Of a DNA stretch of 64,000 bases, positions 35,050 through 43,896 are shown in pieces (position 1 is the stretch's first letter; the number at the start of each line of letters is the position of its first letter). The notes under the pieces were generated by a model. That model was not told the DNA's origin, did no database searches, and worked only from the letters and a program-made list of their open reading frames with translations. This DNA is from Shinella sp. XGS7 (lineage in GTDB: Bacteria > Pseudomonadota > Gammaproteobacteria > Burkholderiales > Burkholderiaceae_C). The translations under genes and the position numbers were made by a program. The stretch covers positions 4,725,001 to 4,789,000 of the forward strand of contig NZ_CP084758.1 in assembly GCF_020535565.1 (NCBI RefSeq), written 5' to 3'.

Positions 35050-35141
35050 TGCTGCTTGCCCTCCAGCTTGTGGCTGGCGGCGGCCAGGCCCAGGGCCAGA
35101 CCGAACAGCAACAGGCTCAAGCCCAGAAATACCCAATCCAT
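35046..35141 (-). CDS. 31-aa membrane microprotein upstream of kdpF
   Basis: A 31-residue frame: MDWVFLGLSLLLFGLALGLAAA forms one hydrophobic helix, followed by the polar tail SHKLEGKQQ. The stop overlaps the kdpF start as ATGA, so it would be the first cistron of the operon and translationally coupled to kdpF. I recall similar unnamed small ORFs before kdpF in other betaproteobacteria, but cannot check it. It might be an additional small subunit of the pump or a leader that couples translation. Confidence 0.6.
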   Translation of the reverse strand: MDWVFLGLSLLLFGLALGLAAASHKLEGKQQ

Positions 35142-35291
35142 AGTGCTCGACTCACACAAAGTGACGATGCGAGCAGCTTAGGAAGAGCCGCCTCAGGGTG
35201 TCGTAGAAGCTGGCACCGGGGGTATCAAGAAAGCATCAAGATGAGCCCGACGCGGTGGGCCGGCCCGTCCCGGGCGGGCCCACCGGGAGGC

Positions 35292-36698
35292 TCAGGGCGT
35301 GCGAAACAGGCTGTCCCAGCCGGCGCGCGGGCTCATATCGTCCAGCTGCCAGTCGGCCGGATCGAAGCGGCGCTGGCGCGGCGCATAGCGGGGGTAGCCC
35401 AGGGCGTTGTCCCGCTCGGAGTCGATGATGCGGCCCCGGCCCTCGGCCACATCGGAGAGCAGCTTGAAGTCGATGGGATCGCGGGCCCAGGGCCGGGCGC
35501 CCACGGCCAGGGGCAGCACCGCCTCCAGCGCATCGGCGGGCAGCAGGCGCCGGCCCTGCAGGTCCTCGGGCAGATCGGGCGCCGCCTGGCTGAGGATGCG
35601 CGCCGGCCCGGCCGTGTACACGCCGGTCTGCGCCAGGGCGCGACCTGCCTCGTCCAGGGCCAGGTTGTCCTGCAGGAAGAGCTCCACATCGCCATGGCCG
35701 CCCAGGGCGAAGAGCGGCGTGGCCGGCCGGGTATCAGGCCCCTGGCGGTAGACATTGCCGATCAGCGCCAGGCGCCCGTTCTCATAGGCACGCCCCGCCC
35801 ACTCATGGGCCACCAGGTTGTAGTGCACGGCCTTGGCACCCGGGTTGTAGATCAGATTGCTGAGCATGGCGCCGCGCGCGCCGCCCTTGAAAAGCGCATT
35901 GCGCTCCTGGTTGGAGGCATAGAGATTGCCGTAGAGCAGGATGCCGCTGGCGTTGTCGTGGATCAGGCTGCCCTTGGAATGCTCGCCCTTGGGGTGGACC
36001 GAGTTCGCCAGCCCCTCGTAGATGAGGTTGTGGCTGTAGGTGATCTGGCGCGAGGTGTGCGCCCGCCACTGCGCGGCCTCGGGCCCACCCTCGAAGCGCG
36101 GGCCTGAGACGGAGAGGTTCTCGTCCGTGGCCCAGGACAGGCTGCAATGGTCGACGATCACATGGTGGGCCGCCCCGCTGGTGCTGATCCCGTCCTGGTC
36201 GCCGCCGCCGCGCTTGGGTCGGCCGAACTCGCCCGGCCGCAGCATCAGATGCTGCAGGATCACCTGGTGGGTGCTGATCAGGAGCTCGGACTTGATCACG
36301 GTGATGCCCGGCCCGGGCGCGGTCTGGCCCGCCACGGTGATGAAGGGCTCGCGAATGCGCAGCGGCGCTCCGCCCATATCGATCACACCGCCCACTTCGA
36401 AGACCACGATGCGCGGTCCGCGTGCCTCCAGGGCCTCACGCAGGCTGCCCGGTCCGGCGGCTGCCAGGCTGGTCACGCGCATCAGCCGGCCCCCACGGCC
36501 GCCCACGGTGCCGGCGGCCCAGCCCTCGATCTCATAGCCCGCCCTTTGGGGCGCCAGCAGCGGACGGTCCGACGCCACCGGGCCAGACTCGGCTTTCAGG
36601 AGCCCCGGCGCCCCCGGGACCAGTGCCAGACCCAGGCGCAGACAGCGGCGGCGACCGGCATCCAGCCCAGCCCCGAGCCGCACATCATCAGACATCAT
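35292..36698 (-). CDS. Pectate lyase (PL1-like right-handed beta-helix)
   Basis: 468 residues. A twin-arginine-like leader (GRRRCLRLGLALVPGAPGLL) suggests export. The beta-helix core shows family blocks: PGSLREALEARGPRIVVFEVGGVIDM, FITVAGQTAPGPGITVIKSELLI, VIVDHCSLSWATDENLSV with the Ca2+-binding Asp region, and ITYSHNLIYEGLANSVHPKGEHSKGSLI followed by NLYASNQERNALFKGG. It should cleave polygalacturonate by beta-elimination outside the cytoplasm. It is divergent from uronate dehydrogenase and the TRAP transporter (80 bp between starts), forming a pectin-to-uronate locus. A KdgR-like dyad lies between. The substrate fine specificity (pectate or pectin) is not clear. Confidence 0.85.
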   Translation of the reverse strand: MMSDDVRLGAGLDAGRRRCLRLGLALVPGAPGLLKAESGPVASDRPLLAPQRAGYEIEGWAAGTVGGRGGRLMRVTSLAAAGPGSLREALEARGPRIVVFEVGGVIDMGGAPLRIREPFITVAGQTAPGPGITVIKSELLISTHQVILQHLMLRPGEFGRPKRGGGDQDGISTSGAAHHVIVDHCSLSWATDENLSVSGPRFEGGPEAAQWRAHTSRQITYSHNLIYEGLANSVHPKGEHSKGSLIHDNASGILLYGNLYASNQERNALFKGGARGAMLSNLIYNPGAKAVHYNLVAHEWAGRAYENGRLALIGNVYRQGPDTRPATPLFALGGHGDVELFLQDNLALDEAGRALAQTGVYTAGPARILSQAAPDLPEDLQGRRLLPADALEAVLPLAVGARPWARDPIDFKLLSDVAEGRGRIIDSERDNALGYPRYAPRQRRFDPADWQLDDMSPRAGWDSLFRTP

Positions 36699-36718
36699 GG
36701 AATCCCCTGGTAATTTTT

Positions 36719-36731
36719 GGAACGATGTTTC
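36719..36731. promoter_or_regulatory. KdgR-like palindrome between pectate lyase and udh
   Basis: GGAAC-GAT-GTTTC is a near-perfect dyad (one mismatch) in an AT-rich context. It resembles the enterobacterial KdgR box (GAAAC-n3-GTTTC type) that controls pectin genes. It lies 21 bp before the lyase start and 48 bp before udh, next to a TATTCTATAA -10-like sequence. No regulator gene is nearby. Confidence 0.5.
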
Positions 36732-36778
36732 GATATTCTATAAACCAAGTTCAAGAAACACCCTGAGGGCTGGCCCCG

Positions 36779-37666
36779 ATGTCTTTGTCCCCCGTATCCC
36801 CGGCGCTGGGCACCCTGCTGCTGACCGGCGCCGCCGGCACCCTGGGTCGCCAACTGCGCGCGGGTCTGCGGCCCCTGGCCCGACAGCTGCGTCTGAGCGA
36901 CCGGGCAGCCCTGAGCGGGCCACTGGCCCCGGGCGAGCAGGACCAGCCCTGCGATCTGGCCGACCGCGCCGGCATGGAACAGCTGCTGGAGGGTGTGGAA
37001 GCCGTGGTGCACCTGGGGGGCGTGGCCGCGGAAAGCCCCTTCGAGCAGATTGCCCCGGCCAATCTGGCCGGCGTCTTCCATCTTTACGAGGCTGCCCGGC
37101 TCGCTGGCACGCGCCGCGTCGTGCTGGCCAGCTCCAACCACGTGACCGGCGCCTACCCGCGCGGTCAGATCCTGAGCCCGCAGGATCCACCGCGCCCCGA
37201 TGGCTATTACGCCCTGAGCAAGCTCTATGGCGAGGGCATGGCCAGCCTCTACTGGGAGCGCTACGGCATCGAGTCGGTCTGCCTGCGCCTCGGCACGGCC
37301 GAGCCCGAGCCACCTGATGCTCGCAGCCTGTCCACCTGGCTGAGCCCGGGCGATCTGCTGCGCCTGGTGCGGGCCGCCCTGCTCGCGCCCGAGGTGGCCT
37401 GCCTGGTGAGCTACGGCGTATCGGCCAATCCGGCGCGCTGGTGGCGGGACGAGCCCGGTTGGGCCCGCCTGGGCTACGAGCCGCAAGACAGCGCCGAACC
37501 CTGGCGCGACCGCCTGCAGGGGCTGGACTTCCCCGCCGACTCGCCCATGGCGCGGCTGCAAGGCGGGAGCTTCCTGGACCTCGGCCCCTTCGAGCGCCCC
37601 CAGACGGGCGACGTGCCGCCGGAAGGCTCGCCGCGGTCCGAAGCCAAGCGGCCCCCACAACCCTAG
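36779..37666 (+). CDS. udh: Uronate dehydrogenase (SDR family)
   Basis: 295 residues. The Rossmann motif TGAAGTLGRQLR lies at 16-27, SSNHVTGAYP contributes the catalytic Ser/active site, and YYALSK has the YxxxK pair Tyr144-Lys148. The segments match known uronate dehydrogenases, which oxidise galacturonate or glucuronate with NAD+ to the aldarolactone in the cytosol. The neighbours agree: a pectate lyase opposite and a DctPQM transporter directly downstream. The C-terminal tail of about 30 residues (after GPFERPQTG) is longer than in characterised enzymes and low in complexity. If not Udh, it would be another NAD-dependent sugar epimerase/dehydrogenase. Confidence 0.82.
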   Translation: MSLSPVSPALGTLLLTGAAGTLGRQLRAGLRPLARQLRLSDRAALSGPLAPGEQDQPCDLADRAGMEQLLEGVEAVVHLGGVAAESPFEQIAPANLAGVFHLYEAARLAGTRRVVLASSNHVTGAYPRGQILSPQDPPRPDGYYALSKLYGEGMASLYWERYGIESVCLRLGTAEPEPPDARSLSTWLSPGDLLRLVRAALLAPEVACLVSYGVSANPARWWRDEPGWARLGYEPQDSAEPWRDRLQGLDFPADSPMARLQGGSFLDLGPFERPQTGDVPPEGSPRSEAKRPPQP

Positions 37667-37696
37667 ACAGCCAACAGACCCACAAGGAGACAGCCC

Positions 37697-38680
37697 ATGA
37701 AGACCGTTCAACGGCCCCGGACCCGTCACATCGCCCTGGCGGCCCTGCTCGCCACCCTGGCCGCCAGCGCGCAGGCCGTGGAGTTCCGCTCCGCCGATGT
37801 GCACAACGCCGACGACTACCCCACCGTGGCCGCCGTGCGCCATATGAGCGAGCTGCTGGCCCAGCGCAGCGGCGGCAAGCACAAGATCAAGGTATTCAAC
37901 AAGGGCGCCCTGGGCACGGAGAAGGAGACCATCGACCAGGTCAAGATCGGCGCCCTGGACATCACGCGGGTGAACATCAGCCCGATGAACGCCATCTGCC
38001 CCAAGACCATGGTGCCCACCATGCCCTTCCTGTTCCGCTCGGTGGAGCATATGCGCAAGAGCCTGGACGGCCCGGTGGGCGAGGACATCCTCAAGAGCTG
38101 CGAGGCCCAGGGCTTTGTGGGCCTGGCCTTCTACGACAGCGGCGCGCGCTCCATCTACGGCCGCAAGCCCGTGAAGACCGTGGCCGATGCCAAGGGTCTG
38201 AAGCTGCGGGTGCCGCAAAGCGATCTATGGGTCGCCCTGGCCAGCGCCATGGGCGCCAATGCCACGCCCATGCCCATCGGCGAGGTCTACACCGGACTCA
38301 AGACCGGCCTGATCGATGCGGCCGAGAACAACATCCCCTCCTACGACGGCTTCAAGCACTACGAAGCGGTGAAGTACTACTCCAAGACCGAGCACTCCAT
38401 GGCGCCGGAGATGCTGCTGATGAGCAAGCTGGTTTTCGACAAGCTGCCCAAGGCCGACCAGGACCTGATCCGTGCCGTGGCCAAGGAGTCGGTGGCCTTC
38501 CAGCGCCAGAAATGGGATGAGCAGGAGGCCAAGAGCCTGGCCGCGGTGAAGGCCGGCGGGGCCGAGATCGTCGAGGTGGACAAGACCGGCTTCCAGGCCC
38601 AGATGGGCCCGGTCTATGCCAAGTTCATGACCACGCCGGATCTGCAGCGCCTGGTCAAGGCGGTGCAGGACAGCAAGTGA
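37697..38680 (+). CDS. dctP: TRAP transporter solute-binding protein (DctP)
   Basis: 327 residues. Signal peptide ends SAQA. The mature protein starts [23 protein letters not shown], and has [36 protein letters not shown] (the invariant Arg for the carboxylate is in LRVPQ) and [21 protein letters not shown]. It binds an acidic substrate in the periplasm, in this context most likely galacturonate or glucuronate. An AAGGAGA site precedes the ATG. It overlaps dctQ by 4 bp and follows udh by 30 bp. Confidence 0.9.
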   Translation: MKTVQRPRTRHIALAALLATLAASAQAVEFRSADVHNADDYPTVAAVRHMSELLAQRSGGKHKIKVFNKGALGTEKETIDQVKIGALDITRVNISPMNAICPKTMVPTMPFLFRSVEHMRKSLDGPVGEDILKSCEAQGFVGLAFYDSGARSIYGRKPVKTVADAKGLKLRVPQSDLWVALASAMGANATPMPIGEVYTGLKTGLIDAAENNIPSYDGFKHYEAVKYYSKTEHSMAPEMLLMSKLVFDKLPKADQDLIRAVAKESVAFQRQKWDEQEAKSLAAVKAGGAEIVEVDKTGFQAQMGPVYAKFMTTPDLQRLVKAVQDSK

Positions 38681-39171
38681 GCACCTTCACCCGGCTCTGC
38701 GCCGGTCTGTCCAAGCTGGTGCTGATGGCGGCGGTGGCGGGCCTGATCGCGGTGGTGATCTGTGTGCAGTACCAGGTGGTGGGCCGCTATGTCTTCAATG
38801 ACACGCCCACCTGGGCCGAGGCCCTGGCCATGCTGCTCATCCTCTTCGTCACCGCCTTCGGCGTGGCGGTGGGCGTGCGGGATGCGGGCCATATCGGCCT
38901 GGAGTCCCTGATCGCCCTGCTGCCCGAGCGCCTGCGCCGCAAGCTGGAGCTGCTGATCCATGCCCTGGTGGCCCTGTTCGGCGCTCTGATGGCCCAGAGC
39001 GGCTGGCTCTGGGCCACGATGAAGTGGAACGAGCGCAAGCCCATGCTCAATGTGCCCGAGGGCATGGACTATGTGCCCCTGCTGATTGCCGGTGTGCTGA
39101 TCGTGCTGTTTTCTCTTGAACACATCGTCGCCCTGCTGCGCGGCGAGAGCGTGGAGCCCGCGTGGAACTGA
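38677..39171 (+). CDS. dctQ: TRAP transporter small permease subunit (DctQ)
   Basis: 164 residues, four membrane helices. The first reads [29 protein letters not shown]; the family motif [31 protein letters not shown] follows. The subunit joins DctM in the sodium-driven transport complex. The start overlaps dctP (ATGA-type, GTG start at 38677) and its end overlaps dctM by 10 bp, so stoichiometry is set by coupling. Confidence 0.9.
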   Translation: MSTFTRLCAGLSKLVLMAAVAGLIAVVICVQYQVVGRYVFNDTPTWAEALAMLLILFVTAFGVAVGVRDAGHIGLESLIALLPERLRRKLELLIHALVALFGALMAQSGWLWATMKWNERKPMLNVPEGMDYVPLLIAGVLIVLFSLEHIVALLRGESVEPAWN

Positions 39172-40451
39172 CCGTACTTGGCGTGAGTTTCGCCATCCTG
39201 CTGCTGCTGGGCGTGCCCGTGGCCTTCTCCATCGGCCTGGCCTCGGTGGCCACCATCCTGGCCGCCGGCCTGCCGGTGGCCATCGTCTTCCAGAAGATGG
39301 TGGGCGGCATGCAGGTCTTCAGCTTTCTGGCCATTCCCTTCTTCGTGTTTGCCGGCGAGCTGATGCTGTATGGCGGCATTGCCGACCGCATCGTGCGCTT
39401 CGCCAACTCCCTGGTGGGCCATGTGCGCGGCGGCCTGGGCATGAGCAATGTGGTCGGCTGCACCCTGTTCGGCGGCGTGGCCGGCTCGCCACTGGCCGAT
39501 GTCTCGGCCATGGGCTCGGTGATGATTCCGCTGATGAAGAAGGAGGGCTATCACGCCGATTACGCGGTCAATGTGACCACGCATGCGGCCCTGGTTGGCG
39601 CCCTGATGCCCACCTCGCACAACCTGATCATCTTCACGCTCGCCACCGCCGGCATCGCCGCGGTCAGCGTGTTCAACCTGATCCTGGCGGCGCTGATCCC
39701 GGCCCTGCTGCTGACGGTGGCCAATCTGGTCGCGGCCTACTGGGTGGCGGTCAAGCGCAACTACCCGACGCATGGCGCCTTCCCGGGCTGGGCGGCGGTG
39801 CTGGGCGCCTTCATCGCAGCGCTGCCGGGGCTGCTGGTGGTGGTGATCATCCTGGCGGGCATCCTGAGCGGCGTGTTCACGGCCACCGAATCAGCCGCCA
39901 CCGCGGTGTTCTGGGCGCTCTTGATCACGGTCTTCGTCTACCGCTCCCTGAGCTGGCAGCAGTTCCTCAAGGCCTGCGCCAAGGCCTGCAAGACCACCGG
40001 CGTGGTGCTGCTCCTGATCGGCATCAGCGCCGCCTTCGGCTACTTCATGGCGCTGTACGAGGTGCCGCAGAAGACCGGCGAGCTGATGCGCGCGGTGAGC
40101 TCCGAGCCCTGGGTGATCTTCCTGATGGTGAATGTGCTGCTCTTCCTGCTGGGGACCTTCCTGGACATGGCGGCCACCATCCTGATCTGCACGCCCATCT
40201 TCCTGCCCATCTGCCAGCAATTCGGCATGGACCCAACCCAGTTCGGCATCATGATGCTGATCAACTGCGCCCTGGGGCTGAACACGCCACCGGTGGGCAC
40301 CACGCAGTTTGTGGGCTGCGCCATCGGCGAGATCTCGGTGGGCGAGGTCATGCGCTCCATCCTGCCCTTCTACGGCGCGCTCACCGCCACCCTGGCCCTG
40401 GTCACCTATGTACCGGCCTTCTCGCTGTGGCTGCCGGGCCTGTTCAAGTAG
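39162..40451 (+). CDS. dctM: TRAP transporter large permease subunit (DctM)
   Basis: 429 residues with about 12-13 membrane segments. GVPVAFSIGLASVATILAAG opens the protein, SFLAIPFFVFAGELMLYGGIADRIV and GGVAGSPLADVSAMGSVMIP are family signatures, and GLNTPPVGTTQFVGCAIG is the second sodium-site hairpin. It moves the substrate handed over by DctP with Na+. The start is a GTG (39162, reading GTGGAACTGACC) inside the end of dctQ. It closes the udh-dctPQM operon. Confidence 0.92.
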   Translation: MELTVLGVSFAILLLLGVPVAFSIGLASVATILAAGLPVAIVFQKMVGGMQVFSFLAIPFFVFAGELMLYGGIADRIVRFANSLVGHVRGGLGMSNVVGCTLFGGVAGSPLADVSAMGSVMIPLMKKEGYHADYAVNVTTHAALVGALMPTSHNLIIFTLATAGIAAVSVFNLILAALIPALLLTVANLVAAYWVAVKRNYPTHGAFPGWAAVLGAFIAALPGLLVVVIILAGILSGVFTATESAATAVFWALLITVFVYRSLSWQQFLKACAKACKTTGVVLLLIGISAAFGYFMALYEVPQKTGELMRAVSSEPWVIFLMVNVLLFLLGTFLDMAATILICTPIFLPICQQFGMDPTQFGIMMLINCALGLNTPPVGTTQFVGCAIGEISVGEVMRSILPFYGALTATLALVTYVPAFSLWLPGLFK

Positions 40452-40457
40452 GCCGGC

Positions 40458-41183
40458 TCACCAGGGCAAGGCCTCGCCGCTGTAGCTGAAAAAGCCGCCG
40501 CTGGCCTCCGGGCCGAGCTCGTTGATCACCCTCAGCAGCTCGGCCGCGGCCACGGCGGCCGGCCGCCCCAGCTCACCGCCGCGGAAGGGGGCGGAGAGCG
40601 CCGAGCTCACCGTGCCCGGATGCAGGGCCAGCAGCAGGGCGCCGGGGTGGCTGCGGCGCAGCTCGATGGCAGCGGTCTTGATCAGCATGTTCAGCGCCGC
40701 CTTGGAGGCGCGGTAGGCATACCAGCCGCCCAGGCGGTTGTCGCCGATGCTGCCCACCTTGGCCGAGAGCAGGGCCATGCGGCCGCAGCGCTTGTCCAGC
40801 AGGGGCGTGAAGTGGCGCAGCAGCAGGGCCGGGCCGAAGGTATTGGCCAGGAACACCGACTGCAGGGCCGCCAGCTTCAGATCCCCCAGCTTCTTCTCGG
40901 GCATCAGCGCCGGGCCATGCAGCAGGCCGGTGGCGTTGATGATGAGCTGGTAGGGCCCCTGCGCCGCCAGGCGGGCGGCGGCGGCGGCCACGCCGGCCTC
41001 GTCGCCCAGATCCAGGGCGGGCTCGGAGTCGCGGTGCAGGCCCAGGGCTCCGCCGCAGCGCGGGTCCTGCTTCAGCGCCGCCAGCAGGGCCGCGCCGATG
41101 GCGCCGCGCGCGCCGACCACCAGGGCGCGGTAGCCCTCGGGCAGCTGGGTCAAGGACGGTCCGCTCATGGACGTGTCGCTCAT
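40458..41183 (-). CDS. Short-chain dehydrogenase/reductase
   Basis: 241 residues from the ATG at 41183, which shares one base with the stop of the upstream TIGR02450 gene (TGATG). The nucleotide-binding motif reads VVGARGAIGAALL (a variant of TGxxxGxG), INATGLLHGPALMPEKKL follows, and YAYRASKAALNML carries the Tyr-x-x-x-Lys pair. It resembles CsgA/YciK-like C-factor SDRs. It is a cytoplasmic NAD(P)H oxidoreductase of unknown substrate. It is convergent with dctM with 6 bp between stops. Confidence 0.85.
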   Translation of the reverse strand: MSDTSMSGPSLTQLPEGYRALVVGARGAIGAALLAALKQDPRCGGALGLHRDSEPALDLGDEAGVAAAAARLAAQGPYQLIINATGLLHGPALMPEKKLGDLKLAALQSVFLANTFGPALLLRHFTPLLDKRCGRMALLSAKVGSIGDNRLGGWYAYRASKAALNMLIKTAAIELRRSHPGALLLALHPGTVSSALSAPFRGGELGRPAAVAAAELLRVINELGPEASGGFFSYSGEALPW

Positions 41184-41404
41184 CAGACCCAGCCCTGCCG
41201 CCACTGCGTGCTGTCACGCAGCTCGCGCCAGCGGATGCGCTGGCTGCGCCTGGAGTGCACGGCCTCCAGCTCCACCCATTCCAGCGCCTGCTCGGGCGTC
41301 TCGGGCAGCACCAGGGCGGCGACCAGGAAATGCTTCTCGCGGGCTTGCGGCTGCACGGCCGTCCATTTGCTCAGCAGCAGCTTCTTGGGGTGTACGGCAT
41401 TCAT
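41183..41404 (-). CDS. TIGR02450 family Trp-rich protein
   Basis: 73 residues. The sequence fits this small conserved family throughout: NAVHPKKLLLSKWTAVQP, then REKHFLVAALVLPE, WVELEAVHSRRSQRIRWREL, and a terminal WRQGWV. Trp residues are strikingly frequent for the size. The function is unknown; members occur as single genes in Proteobacteria and cyanobacteria. Here it is translationally coupled to the SDR gene. The absence of a signal peptide points to the cytoplasm. Confidence 0.85.
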   Translation of the reverse strand: MNAVHPKKLLLSKWTAVQPQAREKHFLVAALVLPETPEQALEWVELEAVHSRRSQRIRWRELRDSTQWRQGWV

Positions 41405-41546
41405 GCGCCGACCTTAGCCCAGGGCGCGCCAGCCTGCCGGCCCTGGGCCAAATGCACCCCGCCCCCGCTGGGGCTTGGGGCGGCGCCACGGCCTTCTGGG
41501 CACAATCGCCAGCCTCCCAAACGCCCCGCCACGCCGCGCTCCGTCC

Positions 41547-42542
41547 ATGCTCGACAACGCCCCCATCGCCGTGATCGGCGCCGGTATCGCCGGCCTCAGC
41601 TGCGCCAGCGCCTTGCAGGCCGCGGGTCGGCGCGTGCAGCTCTTCGACAAGAGCCGCGGCCCCGCCGGCCGCATGAGCACCCGCCGCGGCGAGGACTGGG
41701 CCTGCGACCATGGCGCGCAGTACTTCACCGCGCGCGATCCGCGCTTCCAGGCCGAGCTGGCGCGCTGGACCGCGGCCGGCGTGGCCGCGCTCTGGACACC
41801 GCGCCTGCAGGTGCTGGGTGGCCAGGCCGGCCACCAGCCCGATGCCGGCCTGCAGCGCTGGGTGGGCCAGCCCCAGATGACGGCCCCGGCCCGCTGGCTG
41901 GCCGAGCAGCTGCCCCTGCAGCTGGAAAGCACGCTCCAGGCCCTGCGCCCCGCGCCAAAGGGCGGCTGGCAACTGCAGTTCGCCGAGCAGGGCTGGCGGC
42001 CCGAGACCTATGCGGCCGTGCTGCTGGCCCTGCCCGCACCCCAGGCCGCGGCCTTGCTGAACACCCTGCCCGCACCGGCCACCACGCTGGCCGCGCTCTG
42101 CGCCCAGGTGCGCATGCGCGGCTGCTGGGCCCTGATGCTGCAGTACGCACAGGCCCTGGACCTGCCCTTCGACGCCGCCTTCGTCAACGAGGGCCCGCTG
42201 CGCTGGATCGCCCGCAACAGCAGCAAGCCCGGGCGCAGCGGCGCCGAGAGCTGGCTGCTGCATGCCGAGGTCGAGTGGAGCGAGGCGCATCTGGAAGAGG
42301 CGCCCGAGGCGGTGGCGGCCACCCTGCTGCAGGCCTTCGCCGCCCTGGGCGGCGCGGCGCCGCAGCGCTGGAGCCTGCACCGCTGGCGCTATGCCGACAG
42401 CGCCCCCGCGCTGGACGCCGGCCATGGCTGGCAGGCCGGGCTGGGCCTGGGCCTGTGCGGCGACTGGCTGCACGGCGGCAAGGTGGAAGGCGCCTGGCTC
42501 AGCGGCCGGTCGCTGGCCGAGGCGCTGCTGGCCTCGCGCTAG
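41547..42542 (+). CDS. FAD-dependent oxidoreductase, renalase-like
   Basis: 331 residues from the ATG at 41547. IAVIGAGIAGLSCASALQAAGRRVQLFDKSRGPAGRMSTRR is a Rossmann FAD motif plus the RGPAGRM segment of renalase/amine-oxidase-like flavoproteins, and DHGAQYFTARDPRF follows as in that family. The C-terminal CGDWLHGGKVEGAWLSG block binds the flavin ribityl end. Bacterial renalases oxidise wrong dihydronicotinamide isomers, but this member's substrate is not certain. A longer frame from 41475 runs through the promoter region. It stands between TIGR02450 and puuD; convergent with the latter, 4 bp between stops. Confidence 0.85.
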   Translation: MLDNAPIAVIGAGIAGLSCASALQAAGRRVQLFDKSRGPAGRMSTRRGEDWACDHGAQYFTARDPRFQAELARWTAAGVAALWTPRLQVLGGQAGHQPDAGLQRWVGQPQMTAPARWLAEQLPLQLESTLQALRPAPKGGWQLQFAEQGWRPETYAAVLLALPAPQAAALLNTLPAPATTLAALCAQVRMRGCWALMLQYAQALDLPFDAAFVNEGPLRWIARNSSKPGRSGAESWLLHAEVEWSEAHLEEAPEAVAATLLQAFAALGGAAPQRWSLHRWRYADSAPALDAGHGWQAGLGLGLCGDWLHGGKVEGAWLSGRSLAEALLASR

Positions 42543-42546
42543 CCCC

Positions 42547-43743
42547 TCAGCGGGCGCGCGCCTCGAACCAGCGGCCCAGCAGGGCCCGCTCGTCCTCGGT
42601 GATCTGGGTGGCGTTGTTCAGCGGCATCAGGCGCTGCTGCACCGCCTGCTGGTAGATCTGCTGGGCATGCTGCTCGACCAGCTCGGGCGTGTGCAGCTGC
42701 ATGCCTTTTTGCGCCAGCTGGGCGTTGTGGCACATCACGCAGCGCTGCTCGATCACCGCCTGCACCTGGGCCAGGGTGGGCGCCGGCGCGCTGGCCGCCA
42801 CCGGTGCCCGAGGCGCGGGCGCCAGGGCCAGGATCAGGCCGGCCAGCACGGCCAGGGCCGCCACGATCAGGGGCCAGGCGTTGACACCCTTGTGGCGCTT
42901 GACGAACCAGGTGCGCACCAGCACGCCCACCAGCATCAGGGCCAGCAGGGCCAGCCAGTTGTGGGCATGGCCGTAGAGCTGGCCGTAGTGGTTGCTGAGC
43001 ATGGCGATCAGCACCGGCAGCGTGAAATAGGTGTTGTGCACGCTGCGCTGCTTGCCGCGCTGGCCGTAGATGGGGTTCACCGGCCGGCCGGCGCGCATGT
43101 CCGCAATCACCTGCTTCTGGCCCGGGATGATCCAGAAGAAGACATTGGCGCTCATCATGGTGGCGATCATCGCGCCCACGATCAGAAAGGCCGCCCGCCC
43201 CGCGAAGAGCTGGCAGGCCGCCCAGGCCGCAAACGCGACAAAGACCGCGATCAGGCCCAGCACCCGGCCGTCATTGCCGATGCTGCCATCCTTGTTGTGG
43301 CCGAAGCGGCGGCAGATCTGGTCATAGACCAGCCAGCCCGCGGCCAGAAAGCCCAGCGCGGCCAGCACCGCCTGCCAGGGCGCGGCCCAGGCATGAACCT
43401 GGCGGTCGATCAGAAAGCTCTCGGCATTGAAGAGATACAGCAGCACGAAGAGCGCGAAGCCGCTCATCCAGGTCCAGTAGCTCTCCCAGTAGAACCAGTG
43501 CAGATGCTGGGGCAGATTGGGCGGCGCCACCATGTACTTCTGCGGGTTGTAGAAGCCCCCGCCGTGCACGGCCCAGAGCTCGCCGTCCACGCCCTTGGCC
43601 TTGAGCTCCGGGGCCTCGGGCTTGAGCAGGTGGTTGTCCAGCCAGACGAAGTAGAAGGAGGCGCCGATCCAGGCGATGGCCACGATCACGTGCAGCCAGC
43701 GCAGCAGCAGATTGGCCCAGTCGAGCAGATAGCTAGGTTCCAT
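42547..43743 (-). CDS. puuD: Urate hydroxylase PuuD, membrane type with cytochrome c tail
   Basis: 398 residues. The N-terminal 300 residues contain eight or nine membrane segments with conserved His in RWLHVIVAIAWIGASFYFVWLDN, HWFYWESYWTWMSG and SVHNTYFTLPVL. The C-terminal domain holds one heme-binding motif, Cys-Val-Met-Cys-His (QRCVMCHNAQLAQKG), facing the periplasm. PuuD oxidises urate to 5-hydroxyisourate and passes electrons to the respiratory chain. The next pathway enzymes (HiuH, UraD, PuuE) lie 11-15 kb away. The operator-like palindrome at 43858 upstream matches one in front of hiuH. The ATG at 43743 (MEPSYLLDWANLLLR) was preferred over a GTG/ATG 6 codons earlier. Confidence 0.92.
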   Translation of the reverse strand: MEPSYLLDWANLLLRWLHVIVAIAWIGASFYFVWLDNHLLKPEAPELKAKGVDGELWAVHGGGFYNPQKYMVAPPNLPQHLHWFYWESYWTWMSGFALFVLLYLFNAESFLIDRQVHAWAAPWQAVLAALGFLAAGWLVYDQICRRFGHNKDGSIGNDGRVLGLIAVFVAFAAWAACQLFAGRAAFLIVGAMIATMMSANVFFWIIPGQKQVIADMRAGRPVNPIYGQRGKQRSVHNTYFTLPVLIAMLSNHYGQLYGHAHNWLALLALMLVGVLVRTWFVKRHKGVNAWPLIVAALAVLAGLILALAPAPRAPVAASAPAPTLAQVQAVIEQRCVMCHNAQLAQKGMQLHTPELVEQHAQQIYQQAVQQRLMPLNNATQITEDERALLGRWFEARAR

Positions 43744-43857
43744 ACCTTGAGCAACAAGCAACGAATGGGCCGGCTACCACTGCGGGCGCTGTAATCCGGC
43801 CAGACGTCGCGCCACCGGAGCAAGGCTCCGGGCGCCGCGGCGACGTGGTGTGGACAG

Positions 43858-43871
43858 AAGTGTATACAGTT
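43858..43871. promoter_or_regulatory. Operator-like palindrome upstream of puuD
   Basis: AAGTGTATACAGTT differs by one base from the perfect palindrome AAGTGTATACACTT at 55467-55480. It lies 115 bp before the puuD start and 26 bp after the end of the Lrp gene. GTATAC-centred dyads are common for GntR regulators, so the GntR protein at 55505 probably binds both. Confidence 0.65.
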
Positions 43872-43896
43872 TCAGCTCGCCAATGAGCGGAGCCGC

